This document shows, in pieces, positions 10,980 to 21,156 of a DNA stretch of 54,013 nucleotides. The position numbers and the translations under genes were made by a program. The DNA is from Rhizaria sp. SCN 62-66. Taxonomy: Eukaryota; Rhizaria, unplaced. The notes under the pieces were generated by a model. That model did not search any database. It was not told where the DNA came from and was given only the letters and a program-made list of their open reading frames with translations. The first letter of the stretch is position 1. Each line of letters starts with the position of its first letter. The stretch covers positions 1 through 54,013 of the forward strand of contig MEDY01000194.1 of assembly GCA_001724265.1 (NCBI GenBank). Direction: 5' to 3'.

Positions 10980-13900
10980 TCAGTCACTGCGCTGCGCTTT
11001 CTCCCTGTCACCGCAGCATCTGCTACCAAGTCTGCGCAGTGCTTGCACTGTGGCCCAGCCCCACAGCCACAGCGTTAGCCCCGGCCCCGCCGCGTCCGCG
11101 CGCGCACACTGGCCCCCGCCCCCGCATTGCGGTCCGCAGTGCAGCGGGCCCCGCTTCACCGGCCCACTGTCCGATCCGAGAGCACTGATCCCAGAAGGCT
11201 GGTGCTGCTGGCTAGCAGCGCGAAATGTTTTGCTCCCCGTTGCTTTGCTCGCAACTGGCGTGGAGGCAGCCGATTGTGGTGTGGAAGCGTGTGCACTAGC
11301 AGAATATGTAGAGCCCGACATTGCCGCAACAGCGTTGTTGTCAGCATCACCAGCCATAACAGCGGCAGCAGAACGCAACGCCGGCGTAAGAGACCCAACA
11401 CAATCGTGAACATTAGCGCAGTCTTCACCGCGGCCGCCAAGCGCCACAGCTGCAACGGCAAGCTCTAGCGCGGGCTGTGCAACCACCCAGTCCATGAGCC
11501 CGCCCACCAGTGCGAACACAAGCGGCGCGTGCTCTGCGAAGGCGACACCAACGCGGGAGCCGCCGTTGTTTTCCCGGAACAGCCGGGGGATCTCACGGGT
11601 CGCGGCGATGGCGACGACGCACGCGACGTCGAGGCCACACCACGGCAGCACGTGCGACCGCAGCCGCGCGCACCGGCCCGCAAAGGCGATCAGTGCGCCG
11701 CCGCCGCCAGCACCCGTGACACCTCTGAGCGCGAGAGCGAGGGAAACGACGGTGGCGATCGCAAAAGCCTGTGCGAGCAGCGGCGCGGCGGCGAGCATGG
11801 TGCCAGTCAGACCCATGAGTGCGCGGGAGGCTGCGGCACCTGTGACGGAACCCGCGGGACCTGTGAGTATTGCAGTCAATGACAGTGAGCGCTCGTACCG
11901 CGGCTAGCCCATCAACAGCCCTGTGTGCGTGAATAACGGCAGCGCCAGCGCCAGCACGGGCGCAAGAGTGCATACCACGCTCACTGCAGCGGCAACAGCG
12001 AGCGCCAGTCCAGCCGGCGGCAACGGTGGCGGCGGTGACGGCGAGAACACGCGAGTTGACAGGGTTTGCAGCTGTTTTATAGTTGCAGCAGACTAGGTGG
12101 TTGTGCAGTCACGCCACGGATGCGAATGCAGAGGAATTGCGCTGGCTACGGCCTCATTCACTCGAGCTTGCGTTGCTGTGACCGTTGTGCGGACAGGCGT
12201 GGGGAGCGGTGGCGGCGGGCGCGGAGGGCTGATGCGCGCGCGGATATCGTTGTCGCCGCAGCAGTCAGCGTAACCACTACTGCTCCCGCTATCATTATTT
12301 CCACCGCCGCTGTAGCCGGGAACCGCGACTGCAGTTATGGCGGCCACAATGGGCATCAGTGAGGCACCGGGGCCAGCTGAGGCCGGCGATGTGTCAGTCG
12401 GACTTGATACAGCAAGTGAGTGTGACTGTCTCTGCTGCGGAGACGGTGACTGCGACTGTGAGCTCGAGTGTGTGAGGCCTCCAGATGCATCAGTCTCTGT
12501 TGGGTTGGTTTGGACGCGAGTCGCGCCGTTGCAATGCATCGGGGACGCACCAACCAAGATCGGCGTTTTGTGGTGGCTGCTTGATCCGCTCGCTTTCTTC
12601 ACGTTGGTGAGCAAACTGACAGGAGTGCGGACAAGCGGCGCCGTTGATGTTGCTGTGCCATCCGCAGTCTTCTGCTCACCACCACAGCCGATGTCACAGC
12701 GCATAGAATCTGCCGTCAAGGCAGTCTTCTGCTCGTCATCGTCACAGCGCTTCTGCTCACTGTCATCGTCAGCGGCATAAAGGCTGTTGCGCTTGTCGTT
12801 TGCCGTTTCTGCGCCATGGTTATTGTTGTCATCTATCGGCGAGTCTGGAGGTGTCACCAAGTGAGTCAGTAGTTGCGGCGACGGGAGCAACGGCAGGGTT
12901 CTACCAGGACGCCTTGATATCGGTGTTACACTGCTGTCTGTCGCGCCGATGTTTGCTCCGCCCATCACAACATTGGTACTAGTTGCAACAACAGCGCGTG
13001 ACAGAGCAACGCCGTCTTCTTCCTCCTCTTCCAGCTCGTCTTGGTGACTGCAACCAGCCTGTGCGGCCACTGTTCCCAGTGACTCAAACGCATAAGCACG
13101 TTCAGTCGCGGGCACCGTCGGTGGCGGTAAGGCAGGCAGGACCACCGCGGCTGCGTTGCTCGCTACATCAGCATCAGCGACTGCGCTGGAAGAAGACGAT
13201 GATGAATCTGCATTGTCGTCTGCAAAGTGCACCTGCGGCAGTCCTGTGCGCGACACCGACGCCGGTGGAGAGTGCGGGCCGTGCACTGCAGCGTTATCTA
13301 CTGCCGCGGCGGCAATGCCGCGGTGACCGTGCGCATTGCTGTGAGTTTGACCGTGGCTGTGACAGTGGTTGTAGCCGGCGCGCGCTCGGTCCCAAAGAGC
13401 CAACGCGCACGGTGTTGGCCCTTTGCCAGCCGCAGCGTTTGCCTCCTCCGCAGCAAGCCTTGCCCTGCGTGCAAGGAGTCCCACGTGGGCGAGGGAGAGC
13501 GCTTGACTGTAGAAGACCGAGAATAAGAAGACAAACACGCCGCGGTCAGTCCAACCCTCTGCGACAACGCCCATGAGACCGTTTTGCATGCTGAACTGCA
13601 TTACAGCCAGCGCAAGCACGCAAACCCAGACGTCAAAGAAGGCCCACTTGCCCCATAGCAACAGCGCACGTGGCGCCCAGGCTGGAAGCCGGCGTCGTAT
13701 AGCTTTGGGGCCAAGTGTGATCGCGAGTGCGAACAGCTTCGCGTGGGGCATTGCGCCGGCGAAGATCGCAAGCAGAGCTGCCAACGCGCGTAGGTCGCTG
13801 CGCCAGAGCTCGCGCGCCGTACTCCAGACCGTACAGTCAAGCCGCGTTTGGAACTTGCGTGGGTTGTCGCGCGGGCCCCAGTTCACGGCGACGGAGAACG

Positions 13901-14126
13901 CTGTCGTGAGTTGGGCCGCGATGGTGAACACGATTCCCAGCAGCGCGGCTGCCAGCAGCGCCGTGTCAACCGAGACCAGTGAACGCAGCCGCAAAGTCGG
14001 GGACAGCAATGAGCGCCAACGGGTAGTGGTAGCGCTAGGCGTAGTCGGCTTGGCCCTTGGTGTTGGCAGCTGTGTCTATCCCCGCGAGGTCTCGGGTGGC
14101 AGAGCTCGTCGTGAAGGAGAGAGCAT
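10980..14126 (-). CDS. PqiA-like multipass membrane protein with three in-frame TAG codons
   Basis: One frame runs from the ATG at 14126 to TGA at 10980 (1049 codons), interrupted only by TAG at codons 17, 678 and 741. Two membrane modules resemble paraquat-inducible protein A domains. Module 1 (about residues 50-250) has a TM helix, WSTARELWRSDLRALAALL, then P-KL and GKWAFFDVWVC. Module 2 (about 705-900) repeats the pattern and has LPWCGLDVACVV. PqiA proteins sit in bacterial inner membranes and work in inter-membrane lipid traffic; the eukaryotic role is unknown. A roughly 400-residue linker, rich in Ser, Pro, Asp and Gln, joins the modules. If TAG stopped translation, the start codon and the second module would both be stranded. 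The region from 14009 down has no other ATG before the membrane helix. Nothing like an intron surrounds any of the TAGs. Confidence 0.8.
11904..11906 (-). other. In-frame TAG, codon 741 of the PqiA-like gene
   Basis: It lies in the loop after a hydrophobic helix ending FTHTGLLMG and before PRYERSLSL. The frame stays open 307 more codons to TGA. Confidence 0.85.
12093..12095 (-). other. In-frame TAG, codon 678 of the PqiA-like gene
   Basis: Flanked by WRDCTTT and SAATIKQLQ in the linker. The downstream frame leads straight into the first helix of the second PqiA-like module. Confidence 0.85.
14076..14078 (-). other. In-frame TAG, codon 17 of the PqiA-like gene
   Basis: Sixteen codons after the only usable ATG, flanked by PPETSRG and TQLPTPRAK. 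The next 660 codons are open. Confidence 0.78.
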
Positions 14127-14657
14127 CTGCTGTTCAAGTCAAATCAGTCGCAAAGAAAGGGTGCTTCAAAATAAATAGGAATCTACAGTAATTTCTAGGT
14201 TTGTTCATACAATTTAATGGACTTGATTTTTCTATTAACGATGACACAATGGCAATCAAAGTCAGTATCTCACGGTCCACGATACAACAAATCCTTTCGC
14301 TGAGGTTTGTTGTTGAGTGGGTGTGTTGCAACCAGTGGATATGTGCCGATAAAATTCAACCATATATAAACATGAACTTGAAGATGCATGCATTCTTGCC
14401 AAATATTATGTCCAACACTATTTCACACTCTCAAGTTCCTCCATCGAAATTTCAAGTTGTGTTCCTAATTTCAACATTAACGCAACAGTGATAATAAAAT
14501 AAGCTATTTTATTTGCGCACCATTTCTGCCCGCAAGATATAAAGATATCAATAATATGTAACATGGCGTGGTTCTTCTCTGTCTTGTTTATCATAATTTA
14601 AAGTTTAGAAAAGCGACGGCATCAGAAGCGCTTGTAAAACTGTTGAATGCAATGAAA
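14127..14657. other. Intergenic region
   Basis: AT-rich gap between the 5' end of the PqiA-like gene and the 3' end of the next minus-strand gene, so it should contain the PqiA-like promoter. Open frames on both strands here lack ATG starts and have AT-driven composition. Confidence 0.55.
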
Positions 14658-17600
14658 TTAGTCGAACTTATCGAACGACTGCATGCGCTTCGCGCCCTGC
14701 TGCCGCTTCACACCCGGCCGCGCCAGCGCCACCGCGGGCATCGCACCCTGCTCTCCCTTGGCATCCTGAGTTGCAGTCTCTGTAATTGCGGGGCCGGGCT
14801 GAGCTCCAGCGCCGCCAGCGGCTGCGGCGGCTGCGAGTGCTGCAGCATTGCTGCTGTTGGTGTAGCCCGGGGCGGCGGTGGGCACGTTGCCCGGCAGCGA
14901 CTGACGCACCATGCCCGCGTTGGTGCGCGGTTTGACCGACAGCGCGGCGTTAAGATTCGCCGCAAACGCCTCCGAGTGGCGCGCACCGCGCGGGCGCAGG
15001 CCGGAGCCGCTGGTCCCAGACCCAGAAGACGCAGACAGGTCCGCAGTGCCGTTCCCGGCGTGACTCGCAGTCGCGGTCGCCAGAGGATTCGCTGCGGCGG
15101 CCGACAGGGCGGCGAAAGCGGCGGCGCGCTCGCGGATGCTTGAGCCAGCGGTTCTCGCGCCCACAGCGGCGCCAGTACTCGCGGCGGTACTCGCGCTACC
15201 TGCAGCACCGTTGGACGGCGAGATCACATTCGCCCCGTTGGTGTTCGCGTTGCTGTTGTCGTTGCCGTAGTTGTTCGCCTTGTTTGCGGCGACGGCAGCC
15301 GTCACGGCCGCGGCCGCAGCGGGCGTGAGCGTGGCCGCGGGAGTGCGAAGTGGCGGCGCCGGAGCGAGGCCAAACGCAACCGCGTCTGCAGTCAGCGAGT
15401 CGGTGTTGCCCGCGCCGGGCTCGGGCTAAGCCTGCTCGGGGGCTGTGGGCGCGGCGTCGGCGTTGTCGATGCTGCTGTAGCGAGACACCGGAGCATGCGG
15501 GGCCTCGTGGTCAAGACTGGGCTCCTCGACATCCGCACCGGCGGCAGCCGCGCTATCAGCAGCAGCGCTATCAGCAGCCGCACTATCAGAACCGGCAGCA
15601 GCGTCAACAGCGTCATTGTCGTCATTAGCACGTGATTTAATTTCAACCGGCGTTTGCGCGTCGCCAGGAGAGGGATTACGCCGCACAATCTCACTAATCT
15701 GCGCATCAGCAGGCTCAGTATCGGCTGAACCGGCGGTGGAGTCTGCGGTTGTGGCTGCTGGGTTCTGAGCGGGGACGGAGACAGGGGCAGCAGCGCTGTG
15801 ACTGGAGGGGATCATGCGGTCTAGGGCCGCGGTCGTCCACCGACCCATCGTCCCAGTCAGTCCGCCCTCGGTCGCAGCCGCACTGGCGCCAGCCGTAGCA
15901 CTCGAGCTCGCGGCAGTGGCGGCGCTCGCCGCAGACACGGAACACGCAGCATCTTCATCCTCAGACTGTGCCTGTGTCTGCTGCTGTTGTTGCGCCTTCG
16001 CGGCCGCTTGAGCCACTGCCACCGCCCGCGCCTGGGCCTGAGCGCGCGCGACAGCCTCCGCTGCAGCTTGCTTCGCTGCTGCGGCGGCGACAAGCGCGGC
16101 GGCGGTGGTCGGCGCCGGCGCCACCGCAGTCTTCTGAACAGGCGCAGCAACCGCGGCAGGAGCATTGGCGGGAGTGTTTGTGTTAGCATCGGCGTTTGCG
16201 CTGGCATTCTCCAGGGCTTTCTGCGCCGCGGCCAGCCAGGGGTACATGCCGCGGATATACATGAGCACGCGCGGCAGCGTCGCCTCGGCCGCAGCACGTG
16301 CCCAAGTGTTCCCGTACAGGTGCGCGGGCACGGTCACGTGTAGCTCCGCCCCCGCGGCGGCCTCCCCGCCCGGCAGCTCCAGCGCCTCGGCCAGGGCGGC
16401 ACTCACCGTCGCGTGGTAGCAGCTGACTGCGCGCGCCAGGGCCAAGCGCACCGCGGCCTCGCGGGCGGCACCGGGGCCCGCGGCAATGCCAAGGGCTTCG
16501 GCGGCGGCCGCGGCGGCGGCGACGGCGGCGGCGGACACGGCCGGCCCAGCCTGTGCACTCGCGCTCGCGTTGGTCGGGCTCGGGCTCTTGCTGCTGCTGC
16601 TGCGGGGGAGATTGGCGTTCGCAGGATCGCTGGGGAGCGCGCGGAGACACTCTTGCGCGAGCGCGGCGGGATCTGCCGCCAGGACGCGGCGCCAACGCAG
16701 GACCGACGACGCCGGCAGTGCGTCGAGCGCCTCCGCCACCGCGGGAGACAGCGCGGGCGGCGGCGACGGTGACGGGGCAAACACACGGGCGCCTGCTGCT
16801 CCAGTCGCAGTTGTGGCAAAGGCGGATACGGCCTCCGCCGCCTCCGCTTTGAGCGCGGGGGTCGCGGCGGCCGCGGCGGCGGCGCTGAGAGCCTCGAACG
16901 CGTCGGCGAACGCGTCGGCGGCGGCGCGGCGCGCGGCGGCGTCCACCGCCTCGACAGCGCTCGCGTCGCCCGCGCTAAGCGAGATCTGCCCCACGGCAGC
17001 GTCGAGCGGGCTCACCTGCAACGCCAGCGCGGCGGAGAGAGAGGAGCAGAGCAGGATGGGCAGCTGACCCGCGGCGCGGGCGCGGTTGCAGGCGACCGTC
17101 AGGATGCTGAGCCCGCCGGCGTCGAGGGCCTGGCAGGGCGCATCGGCGTCGATGACGGCGATCAGCGGGCCGAACATGCGCCGGAGCAGTGCGGCGAGCT
17201 CGCGGACGCCGGTGGCAGTGGAGCCGCACAGAACGAAGGGGCGCGCGTGCAAAGCGTCTGTCAGCAGCAGCGCGGGCGCGGGGCACTGCGCGGTAGCGGC
17301 GGTGGCGGCGGCGTCGGTGTTAGCGGGGGCAATGGCATGGTAGCGGCGCCAGGCGTTGCGCGTGGCGCGCAGGAGCAGGGACGCGGCGAACACGGCGACC
17401 ATCGCGGCGGTGGCGCGGGTCGCGGCGGGGTTCTCCTGCGCAGTGTGGCGGGCGAAGTCCAGCGCGCGGCGCGGCAGCGCGGCGACAAACTCTGCCGCAG
17501 AGCTGCCACTGGAGCCGTTGGAGCACGGATCGGTGGTGGTGGAGGCAGAGGCGTTGCGGAGAGAGTCGAGGGTGGACGCGGCGAAGCGGGAGACCGTAGT

Positions 17601-17729
17601 GTAAATGCTCACCAGCGTCGCAAGGGTGCCTTTGGCGGCGGCGGTGCCGGTGCCAACCGGCGCGGGGGACAAGGACGCGTGCTCGGAGAGCGCGGCGGAA
17701 AGGCCGGCGTGCTCGCTGTGGCTGCTCAT
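14658..17729 (-). CDS. Unknown Ala-rich single-pass membrane protein with one in-frame TAG
   Basis: The ATG at 17729 opens 1024 codons ending in TAA at 14658, with one TAG at codon 768. No family is recognised. One membrane helix is likely at about residues 105-121 (TAAMVAVFAASLLLRA). It is followed by a folded-looking region, about 145-330, with PFVLCGSTATGVRELAALL and LIAVIDADAPCQALDAGG, and another at about 460-540 ending YIRGMYPWLAAAQKALEN. The rest is Ala/Ser/Gln low complexity. The 256 codons beyond the TAG have the same Ala/Asn/Gly character and end in a basic segment RPGVKRQQGAKRMQSFDKFD. There is no GT-AG pair or AT-rich stretch near the TAG, so an intron is unlikely. Function unknown. 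Confidence 0.8.
15426..15428 (-). other. In-frame TAG, codon 768 of the unknown membrane protein
   Basis: Flanked by TAPEQA and PEPGAGNTDS, inside a continuous GC-rich frame. Confidence 0.88.
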
Positions 17730-18313
17730 GATGAGAGGGGAACGACTGGTGTCGCTGCTGTGATGAGTGCGAGTGTGTTGTGTGCGCGAGAGTCAAGCTA
17801 TAGGTATGCGAACGACGAATGCAGGGAATATATGCCAAATATTTCGTAATAATGAGTTTAATTATACGTATTCCCAAGCGCTTTCACTGTGATAAACGTG
17901 CTAAACAACGAAATTATGGGGGATTACAAGCATAATTAGATGTAGTAGTCGGGTAGCGTGCGTCCAACATGGAAGTTCGATCGGTGAAATGAAAAGACAC
18001 CATAACACACGTGGATACTGGGATTAACAGATATAATTTAAAATATACAGAGTTTCACGTGGTTAATATATCAAATTTCAAACATATCAATGAAAAGATG
18101 CCTGAACACTCCGAAAATATATATCGAAAGTTCACGCCCGTTGGGGTCAGTCCTCCAGCCTTCCAACCAGTGGCTCAGCAGAATTATCTTCAAGTAAGTA
18201 TAGCAGTCGCATATAGTGAGTTATCAGAATAAATTCGTATTTAATGTATAATAAATGTAGTTTAGTTATTAAATATCGTTAGTTTGATCTATATATCGTT
18301 TGTTTAACTGCGA
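17730..18313. other. Intergenic region
   Basis: AT-rich gap upstream of the unknown membrane-protein gene. A 74-codon open frame at 18011-18232 starts with GTG, has an inner ATG (MPEHSENIYRKF) and runs into GTAAGT. It may be a decayed exon, but nothing supports it further. Confidence 0.5.
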
Positions 18314-20767
18314 TTAGTCATCATTGTAGTAGTCGCCGTAGCCCTCCGCACAACCAAACGCAGCCTCAATCGCGTCCGAGCCCTGTGCCGGCGCTGTCTG
18401 AGCCTCAGTCTGAGACTGTGAGGCCCCCACAGCAGCAGCAGTAACGGCTGCGGCACTGGTCGGCTCAGCGGTCGCGACCCACATGCTTTCATCGTCCCTA
18501 TAAGCAGCCGCCGCCGCCACCACCGCCGCCACCGCAGCATCCGCATCCACAGTGCCGGTCTGAGAGGCATTGCCCAGAGTGGGGAAACTGTTCGCGCCCG
18601 CAGCAAGGCCCAACGACGCGATGAGTCCGTCCGCCGCCGCCCTGGCCCCCTCAGCGGCCTTATTGCCGCGGCGGTAGGCGGCGCGCTGCTCTCCGTCCAT
18701 CCCGGCCTCTGCGGCGCGCGCGGTGACACGCGCCCGGGCGGCGGCCTCGAGCTCGGCGCGCGCCGCCGCGGTCAGGGGCGCGTGCGAGAACGGGCACTTG
18801 TCGCCGTTGCGGCAGCTGCCCACCGTGGCGTGAGGGTGGGCGTGAGAAGAAGAGTGTGCATTGGTAGCGGCGCCCAGGGGCGCGGCAGAGAGATTGTGGT
18901 AGTGGCGGCACGGCACGCGTGATAAGTCATGCGAGTAGCCACATTGCGCGCCGCGGGTACACGCGCCGCGCAGGTGGTGTGCACACACGGTCACGGGTAC
19001 CACGGGTACCGTAGTTTCCCCGCCCGCCCCAGCACCAGCTGTCGTCGCTGATGTTGCAGCTGCCGCGGCGCTCTTGCTCGTGTGCGAGAAGGGACAGGAT
19101 GCGCCCGCGCGGCAGCCGCCCTGGGCGAAGAATTTGCACTCTGGCTTCACACGTGCGGCCTCAGCAGCACGCCGTTGCGCTAAGGCGGCAGCAAGCTGAG
19201 CGCCGACGGCCTGCTTGCCGGCGTATATCTCCTTGCGGACGGCGCGGCGGGTCGCGCGGTCGGGCCTCTCAGCGCCGCCGCCGCCGTCAGAATCGAGGCG
19301 TGCATTGGCAGGGGGCTTCGCCGTGCTCGGCTTGGGGGCGCTGTGGTGTGACTGCGAAAGGGCGGGCTGAGGGGGACGCCGCTGTGTCGGCGCGTTGCTC
19401 GTGGTAGTTGTGATAGCGGGGCCACCGGGACGGGCACTACTGGGTGACTGCGTGCCGCTGCTGCCAGCGGGTGCGGGGCGCTTAGCACGACTGGTTGCAG
19501 CATGCGTTGTTGCTGATGTTGTTGTTGCGGTGTCAAGTTCAGAGTCAGTATCAGAGCCAAGGCTCGCGTCAGATTCGGAGTCAAACATCACAGCAGACTT
19601 CGTTGTCGCAGTGGCAGTGGCAGTGGCCGTCCGTGGCTGTGACGGTAACTGCGACCGTGGCGGTGACGGTGTGACACTGCTGATGCCACCGGTACCGGGC
19701 AAAACCCACTCTGGTTTCTCTGTTTTTTGTGTCTTTTGCACATCCGCAGTCTGCGTGTGAGTGCGCGCCTGTGCCTGTGACCGCGGCAGCGGCTTCTGTA
19801 TCTGTGGCTGTAGCTGTGTCTGCGCCTTCGAGCCAGCAGTCCCAGCAGCTGCAGTCTGTGACTGTGCCTTGGGCTGCGGCTGTGCGCGACGGGACTGAGA
19901 GATGGCTTGAGTCGCGGCTGCAGCCGTCGTCGCAGTCTCATCTTCAGCAACCTCAAATGCAATCGTAGATGCGCCCGCGCGCGGCTCGTTAGGCACAAAC
20001 GGAAACAACGCAAACAGCCCCGTGCTCTCCACACTCACGCTCGCACTCGCATCGGTTTGGCCGACAGCACGCTTTGCAGAGGGCGCAGGTTGAGGAGCGT
20101 ACGGCAGGGCGGCGGCCACAACGGCGGCCGCGGCCACGGTGAGCCTGGAGCCGTCCCCGCGCAACTGCGCCGCGTCCTGAGCAATCTCCTCATTATAGTC
20201 AGCACCAGCTGCAGCTGCACCTGCCGCAGCAGCACCTGCACCAGCAGCGGCAGCGTAATTGTTACTATAGTCGGCTTCGTAGTCGCGGGAGGACTCTGTG
20301 GCGGCCGCAAGCAGCGCGCGCATACGGGCAACCACCGGCCACTGCGGCGCTGTCGCAGCAGCGGCAGTGCTGGATGTCGGTGCTGCTGAGGTTGTTGCTG
20401 TGTAGAGTGCTGTGTAAAGCGAGGCAGGGAGCTGGGCGCCGTGGTAGGCTGCGGCGGCGCGCGCGGCGGCGGCGATGGCCGCGTCGCCACTACCGTCGGG
20501 CGCGGCGGCTGCGAGCGCGGCGGCAGAGTGCAGGCTGCGGGGGCGCGCGCTCGCAGCGGAGACTGTCGTCACAGTCGCAGTCGACGCGGTCGCAGCAGGG
20601 GAAGCATCGCTTCTCGGAGTGAGATAAGCGACGAGCGCGGGCCCTGCGGTGATGAAGCCGGTGCCTGCGAGCGCGTCTGTCAGGCGAGCGCGCAACGTGT
20701 CGGCCGCGCCTTCCGCGGCCGACTTCCTGGAGCGCCCCGGAGCGCCATGGGAGGCTGAGACGGACAT
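18314..20767 (-). CDS. CCCH-type zinc-finger protein
   Basis: Single exon, 817 residues, stop TAA. Three CCCH fingers lie near the C-terminus. Finger 1 starts at Cys544 (CKFFAQGGCRAGASCPFSH) and finger 2 at Cys595 (CAHHLRGACTRGAQCGYSH), both C-x7-C-x5-C-x3-H. Finger 3 has a long His/Ser-rich insert between its first and second cysteines and closes SCRNGDKCPFSH. Tandem CCCH fingers of this kind normally bind RNA, so a role in mRNA metabolism is likely. Residues 20-50 form a helical region (LRARLTDALAGTGFI). The middle 450 residues are low complexity rich in Ala, Ser, Thr and Gln. A basic helical segment (RATRRAVRKEIYAGKQAV) precedes the fingers. The subfamily cannot be fixed. Confidence 0.88.
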   Translation of the reverse strand: MSVSASHGAPGRSRKSAAEGAADTLRARLTDALAGTGFITAGPALVAYLTPRSDASPAATASTATVTTVSAASARPRSLHSAAALAAAAPDGSGDAAIAAAARAAAAYHGAQLPASLYTALYTATTSAAPTSSTAAAATAPQWPVVARMRALLAAATESSRDYEADYSNNYAAAAGAGAAAAGAAAAGADYNEEIAQDAAQLRGDGSRLTVAAAAVVAAALPYAPQPAPSAKRAVGQTDASASVSVESTGLFALFPFVPNEPRAGASTIAFEVAEDETATTAAAATQAISQSRRAQPQPKAQSQTAAAGTAGSKAQTQLQPQIQKPLPRSQAQARTHTQTADVQKTQKTEKPEWVLPGTGGISSVTPSPPRSQLPSQPRTATATATATTKSAVMFDSESDASLGSDTDSELDTATTTSATTHAATSRAKRPAPAGSSGTQSPSSARPGGPAITTTTSNAPTQRRPPQPALSQSHHSAPKPSTAKPPANARLDSDGGGGAERPDRATRRAVRKEIYAGKQAVGAQLAAALAQRRAAEAARVKPECKFFAQGGCRAGASCPFSHTSKSAAAAATSATTAGAGAGGETTVPVVPVTVCAHHLRGACTRGAQCGYSHDLSRVPCRHYHNLSAAPLGAATNAHSSSHAHPHATVGSCRNGDKCPFSHAPLTAAARAELEAAARARVTARAAEAGMDGEQRAAYRRGNKAAEGARAAADGLIASLGLAAGANSFPTLGNASQTGTVDADAAVAAVVAAAAAYRDDESMWVATAEPTSAAAVTAAAVGASQSQTEAQTAPAQGSDAIEAAFGCAEGYGDYYNDD

Positions 20768-21156
20768 GGTAACCGAGGTGAAGAGCTAACGTACAGCTAG
20801 TCCTCTGGGTCCAAGCAAGTCTGCGGATGCAAACAAAGATGACAAATTGAGCACAGATGATTGAAATCACAAGTCAAAAAACCAAGTTAAATTCTATAAA
20901 GCGAGTCATTATATCATATGACGGTACAGGCGGCGATCTAGAGCAAGCTGAAGTTGCTGCACTTGACTCGGCCGGGTGACCGTGAGCAAGCCCACGGTCG
21001 GCTGGACGACGTGGGAACGGGATGCTTTTTTTGTCTGCTTCGGGAAACCACTGAGCTGACGAGCTCGGTGCGATGAATCATCGACTCCAGTGCGCGCCTG
21101 TGTCAGTATATTCGCATAGCTTTACTGGATTATTTAAGAAGTGCACGTTGTGAATC
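20768..21156. promoter_or_regulatory. Divergent intergenic region with an inverted repeat
   Basis: Holds the promoters of the zinc-finger gene and the MGN-protein gene. It contains GGTGACCGTGAGCAAG (20975-20990), also present exactly at 40805-40820. It also has a 7-bp inverted repeat, GACCGTG/CACGGTC, at 20978-20999. Regulatory function is inferred only from position and recurrence. Confidence 0.4.

Noticed and set aside
11860-11906. GTACGA-to-CACAG mini-intron near the TAG at 11904
   Set aside because: It is 38 bases long, lies downstream of the TAG so does not remove it, and changes the frame.
12040-12110. A 41-base GTGACT-to-AAACAG intron removing the TAG at 12093
   Set aside because: Too short compared with the other introns (101 bases or more), wrong donor type, and it would shift the frame away from the membrane helix.
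14201-14491. 96-codon AT-rich open frame upstream of the PqiA-like gene
   Set aside because: No ATG at its start, overlapping open frame on the other strand, and no similarity or matching composition.
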